Positions 1 through 4,509 of a DNA stretch of 6,816 nucleotides are shown here, one piece after another (position 1 is the stretch's first letter; each line of letters starts with the position of its first letter). Made by a program: the position numbers and the translations under genes. Under the pieces are notes generated by a model. The model ran no database searches. It saw only the letters and a program-made list of their open reading frames with translations, and was not told the DNA's origin. The stretch lies in NCBI GenBank assembly GCA_025357355.1, contig JANXPK010000138.1, forward strand, positions 1-6,816, given 5' to 3'. Source of the DNA: Rhodobacterales bacterium (GTDB lineage Bacteria; Pseudomonadota; Alphaproteobacteria; Rhodobacterales; Rhodobacteraceae).

Positions 1-450
1 GAACCCCGCCTGCACCAGCAGCGCATTCAACAGCCCCGGTCCCGGCGAGTAGATCCACTGCCAGATCACCGCACTGACCACCCCCGGCAACGCCCACGGC
101 AGAACCACCGCCGCCAGCACCCAGCGCCGCCCGACCTGCAACTGGTTGATCAGGGTCGCCGCCAGAATGCCGAACACCGTCTCGGCCAAAACCGCCATCA
201 CCACATATTCAAAGGTGTTCAGCCAGGACCGCCCGACCTCGGCATCGCCAAACATCCGGGTGAAGTTGGCCAGCCCGATGAACGGCGTGCCCGGCTGCAT
301 CGGATTGACCCGGTGCAGACTGTCCCACCCCGTGCTGACCAGCGGATAGAACACCAGCCCGCCCATCGTCAGCAGGATCGGCAGCACCAGCAGCAACACC
401 ATGACGGCATCGGCATTGCCGCCGACGCCGCCAATTCGTCTTACCCTCAT
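1..450 (-). CDS. Sugar ABC transporter permease, MalF/UgpA type (CUT1), 3' end outside the window
   Basis: Inner-membrane subunit that forms half of the channel of a carbohydrate ABC importer. Reading leftward from the ATG at 450-448, the frame is open for 150 codons to the window edge; family members are about 290 residues, so roughly half is visible. The sequence shows a basic N-terminus (MRVRR), a first membrane helix at about residues 15-38 ending in FYPLV, the family motif FIGLANFTRMF at 57-67, NTFEYVV at 78-84, a second helix at about 79-101, and the typical LPWALPGVVSAVIWQWIY run at 117-134 forming the third helix. The EAA loop that contacts the ATPase would lie beyond the edge. The start is 14 bases after the binding-protein stop, so the two genes form one operon. 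The ribosome-binding site is weak (CCAGG touching the ATG); an in-frame ATG at 402-400 is possible but would cut into the first helix. Family assignment is firm; the substrate is not readable. Confidence 0.93.
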   Translation of the reverse strand, partial: MRVRRIGGVGGNADAVMVLLLVLPILLTMGGLVFYPLVSTGWDSLHRVNPMQPGTPFIGLANFTRMFGDAEVGRSWLNTFEYVVMAVLAETVFGILAATLINQLQVGRRWVLAAVVLPWALPGVVSAVIWQWIYSPGPGLLNALLVQAGF

Positions 451-464
451 CCTGGCAGAAGCCG

Positions 465-1727
465 TCACTGGTTCATGGCAGCCTTGACCGCATCCGCGAT
501 CTTCTGCATCGCCTGATCCACCGTGATCTCACCCTTGGCGGCCGAGTTGATCGAGGTGTTCACCGCCAGCGAGAACTGCGGATACCACGTTGGCGCGCCC
601 GCCGGGAACAGCGGCTCCACCGTCGGCGCCTGCTCGACCAGGGCCGCACCGCTGATCAACTTGCCTGCGTTCTGCAGGTCCGCCAACGCCGAGGTCCGCG
701 TCGGCAGTACGCCGTTGGCATAGTTGTGGATCTGGAATTGCTTGGTGGTCATCCACTTGACGAACACCTTGGCCGCCTCCGGGTTGGCCGCGTTCTTCGG
801 AATGCCCAACCCCTCCAGCAGACCAAAGCTGCGGGTCTTGCCGCTGGCCGTGACAACCGGAATGGCCTCCACTTGCCCTGCCACCACCGACTGTGCCGGG
901 TCGCTGTACTGCCCCAGCCGCCCCGGCTCGCCGCTGATCATGATCGCGGTCAGACCCTTGGCAAACATCGTGTCGTTGATGTCGCTGTCCTTCAGTCCGG
1001 TCGAGGCCGGATCGACCAGCCCGTCCTTGAGCAGCATCATTTCGAACGCCATCGCCTTATAACCCGCCGAATCCGGGCTGGTGAACAGGGGTTTCATGTC
1101 TTTATCGAACAAATCACCGCCAAATGCCTTGGTCAGCAGATACCAACTGGTCGACGCCCCTTCGGTCGCCGACAACGGCAGGCCGATGGGATATTTGACA
1201 TCGCCCTTGGCCTTGATCGCCTTGGCATCGGCCACCAGTTCGTCCAGCGTCTTCGGCATCGCCGTGATGCCCGCATCGGCAAACTGCTTCTTGTTGACCA
1301 GCATCACCCGAAAGTCGTTGGTATAGGGCACTGCCAGCAACTGCCCGTTGATGTTGAAGATGGTCGAGCCCTTGATGTCGGTCTGGGTGTCGGCATCGAT
1401 GTCCTTGGACAGGTCGTTGTACCACCCCGCCGCCGCGAATTGCCCGGTCCATGACCAGTCAAACTCCGTCACATCCGCCGGTGCGGTTCCCGCCAGAAGG
1501 GCGGTCGAAACCTTGACCGACACGTCATCCCAGGACGCGGTCTGCAGGTCCAGCTTGATGCCGGTGTCCTTTTCGAAATCGGCCGCCATCGTGGCGTCCT
1601 GCGGCGAGGGCAGCAGCACCGATATGGTCTGCCCGGCAAAGGGCTTGGCGGTGTCGGCCATTGCAGCACCGCTGCACAAAAGGCTGGCGGCAAGGGCCAG
1701 GGCAAGGTTCGGTCGGAACAGATACAT
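465..1727 (-). CDS. Periplasmic sugar-binding protein of a CUT1 ABC importer (extracellular solute-binding protein family 1)
   Basis: Captures a carbohydrate in the periplasm and delivers it to the permease encoded immediately downstream. The 420-residue product begins with a Sec signal peptide: R5, a hydrophobic core at about 8-20 and a likely signal peptidase I cut after AMA (residue 24). There is no lipobox, since C18 is preceded by leucine, so a soluble periplasmic protein is expected. The mature part follows the family pattern: a beta strand ISVLLPS near 35, TGIKLDLQTASWDDV, the region ADVTEFDWSWTGQFAAAGWYNDLS where the ligand cleft begins, AVPYTNDFRVMLVNKKQF around 130-150, and near the C-terminus the cleft and aromatic segment around PTWYPQFSLAVN. 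Length fits the family (about 400-440). A strong Shine-Dalgarno, GGAGGAA at 1737-1731, lies three bases before the ATG and supports this start. The MelR-like regulator upstream suggests a glycoside or oligosaccharide, but that is inference only. Confidence 0.94.
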   Translation of the reverse strand: MYLFRPNLALALAASLLCSGAAMADTAKPFAGQTISVLLPSPQDATMAADFEKDTGIKLDLQTASWDDVSVKVSTALLAGTAPADVTEFDWSWTGQFAAAGWYNDLSKDIDADTQTDIKGSTIFNINGQLLAVPYTNDFRVMLVNKKQFADAGITAMPKTLDELVADAKAIKAKGDVKYPIGLPLSATEGASTSWYLLTKAFGGDLFDKDMKPLFTSPDSAGYKAMAFEMMLLKDGLVDPASTGLKDSDINDTMFAKGLTAIMISGEPGRLGQYSDPAQSVVAGQVEAIPVVTASGKTRSFGLLEGLGIPKNAANPEAAKVFVKWMTTKQFQIHNYANGVLPTRTSALADLQNAGKLISGAALVEQAPTVEPLFPAGAPTWYPQFSLAVNTSINSAAKGEITVDQAMQKIADAVKAAMNQ

Positions 1728-1811
1728 GATTTCCTCCAGGTCAGGTTTATCGTGCTGCGGCTTTTCGCCCTTCGACTTGCAGCTTGGTTTGCGACCAGCC
1801 TATGGCTTGAA

Positions 1812-1840
1812 ATTATGATTTTCTTGCCGAATTCGCCCCA
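1812..1840 (-). promoter_or_regulatory. Possible activator-dependent promoter of the ABC importer operon
   Basis: The 151 bases between the regulator stop and the binding-protein start are AT-richer than their surroundings. On the minus strand a -10-like CATAAT lies at 1817-1812. Seventeen bases further upstream the -35 position (1840-1835) reads TGGGGC, a very poor match, as expected where an activator recruits polymerase. The perfect 8-base palindrome CGAATTCG (1828-1835), set within the near-palindrome GCCGAATTCGCC, occupies the spacer. The region shows no hairpin followed by a T-run, so no terminator separates the regulator from the importer, and read-through from the regulator gene is also possible. 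The assignment rests on pattern only. Confidence 0.3.
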
Positions 1841-1878
1841 TTTATTCCGGTTTTTCAGTGGCCCGCGTCGCCAACCCC

Positions 1879-2754
1879 TCAGGCCCGCAACCGCCGCCGA
1901 TAGTCGCGCGGCGTACAGCCCAACTGGCGCTGAAACGCATCGTAGAACCGGCTGAGCGAGCCATGCCCGCTTTCAAACGCCACCTCGATGATCGACATGT
2001 CGGTATTGGCCAGCAGACGCAACGCATGGTTGAGCCGCCGCTGCCGCAGGTATTGCGCGATGGAATGGCCCAGCACCTTCTGAAAGATCGCCGTCGCATT
2101 GGTCGGATGCAGGCCGCCGACCCGTGCCACGTCGGTCACGTTGATGGGCTTGGCGAAATCCTCGTTGATATAGGTGATCATCTCTTGCACCCGCGCCACC
2201 ACCCGCCGCTCTGCCGCCTGCCTGGTGTTGCGCCGCGCCTCGGGCTCCAGACCGCCCTCCAGCGTGCCCGCGCGCACATGGTCGGCCGCCAGCCTGCGCA
2301 GCCGCAGCCGGACCTCGTCGCGCATGATATCGGCCAGCCGCTCGCTCGCCTGCTCCCAATCGCGCGCCCAGCGTGCCACCAGCAGCCGGTCGGCCGGATC
2401 GACGGCATCGGTGGTCAGGATCGAGCCTGACATCAGGTCGTTCTTGAAATCGCCGGGAATGACCAGCGACAGAAAATCGGCGAACGGCAAGTAGATGCAC
2501 ACCAGTTCGGTCTGCGCGTCCGCCACCGTCACCTGGTGCGGCACAGCGGCCCAGAAACAGTAAAGCTGCCCTGCACTCAGCCTGATCTGCTTGCCGTTGA
2601 TCAGATAGGTCATCCCCCCCTGCATGATCAGGTTCAGTTCGACATGGTCATGCCAATGCGCCTCGGGCATCGGTTCGACCAGATGGGTTTCGGTCAGGAA
2701 CTCATCCGGTTGCAGCAGGCGGTCTTCGGTCAGGCGCGGGTCCAGATGCTGCAT
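1879..2754 (-). CDS. MelR-like AraC-family transcriptional regulator
   Basis: Sugar-responsive DNA-binding protein of 291 residues. The N-terminal half is a cupin-like effector domain: HWHDHVELN at 33-41, the YLING turn at 50-54, and FWAAVPHQ at 67-74. Compared from memory with E. coli MelR (302 residues, activator of melibiose genes), these match SHWHGQVEVN, YLINN and FWACTPHQ in order and spacing. The C-terminal AraC domain has two helix-turn-helix units: INVTDVARVGGLHPTNATAIF at about 204-224, then QYLRQRRLNHALRLLANTDMS, then IIEVAFESGHGSLSRFYDAF and LGCTPRDYRR up to residue 287. The MelR resemblance continues through this half. The gene points toward the importer operon 151 bases downstream, its most likely target, but it is also divergent from the molybdenum hydroxylase operon, which it could control too. 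The ribosome-binding site is weak (GGAAC at 2764-2760), so the start is chosen mainly by the distance to the cupin motif. Family is firm; the melibiose-type ligand is not established. Confidence 0.92.
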   Translation of the reverse strand: MQHLDPRLTEDRLLQPDEFLTETHLVEPMPEAHWHDHVELNLIMQGGMTYLINGKQIRLSAGQLYCFWAAVPHQVTVADAQTELVCIYLPFADFLSLVIPGDFKNDLMSGSILTTDAVDPADRLLVARWARDWEQASERLADIMRDEVRLRLRRLAADHVRAGTLEGGLEPEARRNTRQAAERRVVARVQEMITYINEDFAKPINVTDVARVGGLHPTNATAIFQKVLGHSIAQYLRQRRLNHALRLLANTDMSIIEVAFESGHGSLSRFYDAFQRQLGCTPRDYRRRLRA

Positions 2755-2799
2755 GTCTTGTTCCGGCAGGAGGATTGGGGGCCACGCTACTGCGATTCA

Positions 2800-2832
2800 G
2801 GAAGAATGGTTGCATGATAGCGCGATTCTTCC
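2800..2832. promoter_or_regulatory. Inverted repeat overlapping the regulator promoter (candidate autoregulatory site)
   Basis: GGAAGAAT at 2800-2807 is matched by its exact complement ATTCTTCC at 2825-2832, separated by 17 bases. One arm lies in the -35/-10 spacer and the other at the predicted transcription start. In addition GCGATTC occurs as a direct repeat at 2792-2798 and 2822-2828, 30 bases apart, close to three helical turns. Binding here would block polymerase. E. coli MelR is known to repress its own promoter, so self-repression is a reasonable inference, though any regulator could bind. Confidence 0.35.
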
Positions 2833-2841
2833 GGTTTCCAA
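2814..2841 (-). promoter_or_regulatory. Sigma70-like promoter of the regulator gene
   Basis: On the minus strand a -35 element TTGGAA (2841-2836, four of six to consensus) is followed after 16 bases by a -10 element TATCAT (2819-2814, five of six). Transcription would start near 2807 and give a leader of roughly 50 bases before the ATG at 2754. This is the best promoter match in the control region. No transcript data are available, so it remains a prediction from pattern. Confidence 0.45.
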
Positions 2842-2934
2842 CGGATATTGACCTGCTCGGACATTTTGAAATCGGCCGCAGCTGGCCACCGTCTTTCCCT
2901 TGGAAGGGTTTGTCAAACAAAGGTTTCAATCTGG

Positions 2935-2969
2935 TTAACTAGATTTTTTAAACCATTTAATATCATAAT
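2935..2969 (+). promoter_or_regulatory. AT-rich block with possible promoter for the hydroxylase operon
   Basis: Within 2935-2969 the plus strand carries overlapping -10-like hexamers: TTTAAT (2956-2961), TATCAT (2961-2966) and CATAAT (2964-2969), each five of six to consensus. No good -35 lies at the right distance: TTAACT at 2935-2940 is 15 bases upstream of the first. A start near 2970-2976 would place the adjacent palindrome at the very 5' end of the transcript and give a leader of about 200 bases. The promoter would need an activator or a non-housekeeping sigma factor. Weak evidence. Confidence 0.25.
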
Positions 2970-2974
2970 CTTAC

Positions 2975-3018
2975 GCGATGGTCCGAGGCTCGGACCATCG
3001 CCGTGGTCCCATGGGATC
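2975..3018. promoter_or_regulatory. Adjacent palindromes with three TGGTCC half-sites (candidate operator)
   Basis: A perfect inverted repeat has arms GCGATGGTCCGAG (2975-2987) and CTCGGACCATCGC (2989-3001) around one central G. Just beyond it lies a second palindrome, TCCCATGGGA (3007-3016), extended by a G-T wobble and a G-C pair to 3005-3018. The half-site TGGTCC occurs at 2979-2984, inverted as GGACCA at 2992-2997, and again direct at 3004-3009, with centres 13 and 12 bases apart. The one-base centre and absence of a T-run on either strand argue against a terminator. A dimeric regulator binding cooperatively is the simplest reading; its identity is unknown. Confidence 0.55.
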
Positions 3019-3029
3019 GCTTGCGCCGT

Positions 3030-3149
3030 GCGACCCTTTGCCTGTATCCGACCCCGAAAGGTCGCTTGCACAGGGTAGACCGTTGCGCCAAGCTGCTTTA
3101 GCTTGACGGCAGATAGTTCATGCGGGCTGGCCCACCGGGTCGCCCGCAT
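3030..3149 (+). promoter_or_regulatory. Potentially structured 5' leader of the hydroxylase operon (three hairpins)
   Basis: Three stems can be drawn on the plus strand before the Shine-Dalgarno. First, GCGACC (3030-3035) pairs with GGTCGC (3060-3065), and after a bulged C the TTT at 3037-3039 pairs with AAA at 3057-3059. Second, CAAGCT (3089-3094) pairs with AGCTTG (3100-3105) around the loop GCTTT, and flanking bases 3087-3088 can pair with 3109-3110. Third, ATGCGGGC (3120-3127) pairs with GCCCGCAT (3142-3149), continued after a bulge by GGCCC against GGGTC around loop ACC. The last stem ends seven bases before AAGGGAAGGAAA (3157-3168), close enough to influence ribosome access. GC-rich DNA forms stems easily, so function is unproven. 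Confidence 0.35.
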
Positions 3150-3172
3150 CCACGCGAAGGGAAGGAAACGGC

Positions 3173-4036
3173 ATGCAATACGCAAAGCCAACCACGGCCG
3201 CCGAGGCGGCGCGTCTGCTCAGTGCCGCGTCCGGGGTGACACGGGTGCTGGCCGGGGGGACGGATGTTCTGGTGCAACTCAAGGCCGGGATGGTCGAACC
3301 TGACCTGATCGTCGACATCAAGCACATCCCCGGCATCCGCACCCTTCAGGCCGAAGCGGGCGGATTTCGCATCGGGGCGGCCGTGTCGGGTGCCGAGCTT
3401 GGCGAACACGCCGCCCTCTGCGCCGCCTGGCCCGGCGTGACCGAAGGCGCGCAACTGATCGGCTCCAAACAGGTGCAGGGCCGCTGCTCGATGGTCGGCA
3501 ACCTGTGCAACGCCTCGCCCGCCGGCGACGCCGTGCCGGGTCTGGTCGCGGCCAATGCCACCGTGCGGGTCGAGGGGCCGAACGGCACGCGCGACGTGGC
3601 AGTCCATGCCATCCCCGCCAGCCCGGGCAAGACCACCCTGCAAAAGGGTGAGATCATCACCTCGATCTTCCTTCCCGCCCGCGCCCCCCGCTCGTCAGAT
3701 GCCTACCTGCGCTTCATCCCGCGCAGCGAAATGGACATCGCCGTCGCCTCAGCCGGGGTCAACCTGACGCTGGACGCCGCAGGCACCATCACCGCCGCCC
3801 GCGTCGCTTTGGGCGCCGTCGCCCCGACCGTCCTGCTGGTCGACGCCTGTGCGAAAGCCATCATTGGCACCAAGCTGGATGCCACTGCCCTCGCGGCACT
3901 GGAAAAGGCCGCATCCGCCGCCTGCAAACCCATCGACGACAAGCGCGGCACCATCGAATTCCGCACCAAGGTGGCGGGCGTTCTCGCCCGTCGCGCTGCT
4001 GTCATTGCTTACGGACGTGCCGGAGGAAAGCTATGA
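3173..4036 (+). CDS. Molybdenum hydroxylase FAD-binding subunit (CoxM/XdhB-like, subunit M)
   Basis: Medium subunit of a xanthine dehydrogenase-family enzyme; its FAD takes electrons from the iron-sulfur subunit and passes them to an acceptor (NAD, quinone or another carrier, not decided by the sequence). The 287 residues match the family length. The N-terminal FAD domain (about 1-170) starts with the usual M-Y-x-x-P pattern and holds the first FAD loop AGGTDVLVQLK (27-37) and the second, SMVGNLCNASPAGD (106-119). TLQKGEIITSIFLP follows near 155-168, and the C-terminal CO_deh_flav_C domain runs to about 280. AGGTD in place of the AGGHS of CO dehydrogenases is the form seen in xanthine- and aromatic-oxidising relatives. 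The ATG at 3173 is preceded by AAGGGAAGGAAA (3157-3168). It is the first gene of the operon, and its stop overlaps the next start by four bases (ATGA at 4033-4036), implying translational coupling. Confidence 0.93.
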   Translation: MQYAKPTTAAEAARLLSAASGVTRVLAGGTDVLVQLKAGMVEPDLIVDIKHIPGIRTLQAEAGGFRIGAAVSGAELGEHAALCAAWPGVTEGAQLIGSKQVQGRCSMVGNLCNASPAGDAVPGLVAANATVRVEGPNGTRDVAVHAIPASPGKTTLQKGEIITSIFLPARAPRSSDAYLRFIPRSEMDIAVASAGVNLTLDAAGTITAARVALGAVAPTVLLVDACAKAIIGTKLDATALAALEKAASAACKPIDDKRGTIEFRTKVAGVLARRAAVIAYGRAGGKL

Positions 4037-4509
4037 AAACGATCCAAGTCGCCACCACGATCAACGGCGATGCCGTCGAATTCGTCTGCGCCCCGGACGA
4101 GCCGCTGCTCGACGTCCTGCGCAACCGCCTTGGCCTGACCGGCGCGAAAGAAGGCTGCGGCACCGGCGATTGTGGCGCCTGCACCGTCACGCTTGATGGC
4201 CGCATGGTCTGCTCCTGCCTTGTCCTTGGCGTCGAGGTTGAGGGGGCAAAGATCACCACCATCGAAGGGATGGCCACGGGCAATCAGTTGCACCCCCTGC
4301 AACAGGCCTTCCTCGATCACGCCGCCCTGCAATGCGGCATCTGCACTCCCGGCATTCTGGTCGCCGCCAAGACGCTTCTGGACCGCAACCCCAATCCCAC
4401 CGACACCGAACTGCGCTACTGGCTTGCCGGCAATCTTTGCCGCTGCACCGGCTATGACAAGATCATCGCCGCCGTTCAGGACGCCGCTCAAAAGATGAGG
4501 ACCGCATGA
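4033..4509 (+). CDS. Molybdenum hydroxylase [2Fe-2S] subunit (CoxS/XdhC-type small subunit)
   Basis: Small electron-transfer subunit that carries two 2Fe-2S clusters between the molybdenum site and FAD. All eight cluster cysteines are present in the 158 residues. The plant-ferredoxin-type N-terminal domain has C42, C47 and C50 (in EGCGTGDCGACTV) and C62. The alpha-helical C-terminal domain has C101 and C104 (in QCGICTPG) and C136 and C138 (in NLCRCTGY). Q100 before C101 is the conserved residue facing the molybdopterin. C19, C60 and the usual residues around them are not cluster ligands. The length is normal for a stand-alone small subunit. The start has a strong Shine-Dalgarno (GGAGGAAAG, 4022-4030) located inside the upstream gene. 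The stop overlaps the large-subunit start (ATGA at 4506-4509), so the three chains are probably made in matched amounts. The fold and role are certain; the enzyme's substrate is set by the large subunit. Confidence 0.96.
   Translation: MKTIQVATTINGDAVEFVCAPDEPLLDVLRNRLGLTGAKEGCGTGDCGACTVTLDGRMVCSCLVLGVEVEGAKITTIEGMATGNQLHPLQQAFLDHAALQCGICTPGILVAAKTLLDRNPNPTDTELRYWLAGNLCRCTGYDKIIAAVQDAAQKMRTA

Larger units (their letters stand above)
2755..3172. promoter_or_regulatory. Divergent control region between the regulator and the molybdenum hydroxylase operon
   Basis: This 418-base stretch has no convincing gene. It drives both transcription units and contains, from left to right, the regulator promoter with an overlapping inverted repeat (2800-2841), a GC-mixed stretch with nothing clear (2842-2907), an AT-rich block (2908-2974), two adjacent palindromes (2975-3018), three potential hairpins (3030-3149), and the Shine-Dalgarno of the first hydroxylase gene (3157-3168). 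A 76-codon open frame crosses it on the plus strand (2848-3078), but it has no ribosome-binding site and low-complexity composition, and is judged spurious. The AT-rich block stands out against the GC-rich flanks, as promoters in such genomes often do. Confidence 0.75.

Noticed and set aside
726..1454. 242-codon plus-strand open frame opposite the sugar-binding protein
   Set aside because: The minus-strand product has a signal peptide, strong ribosome-binding site and family pattern; the plus-strand frame has an R/H/Q/G-rich composition with no domain.
1674..1676. Cysteine 18 of the sugar-binding protein as a lipoprotein attachment site
   Set aside because: The residue before it is leucine rather than Gly, Ala or Ser, and a normal signal peptidase I site AMA follows at residues 22-24.
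1858..2430. 190-codon plus-strand open frame opposite the AraC-family regulator
   Set aside because: Antisense to clear helix-turn-helix coding sequence; product is P/R/H/Q-rich without recognisable features.
2975..3001. Reading the perfect palindrome as a transcription terminator
   Set aside because: It lies between divergent genes where no transcript needs to end, has a one-base centre, and neither strand has a T-run after it.
2848..3078. 76-codon open frame in the divergent control region
   Set aside because: No Shine-Dalgarno, no recognisable domain, and it runs across the AT-rich block and the palindromes, which are better explained as control sequence.
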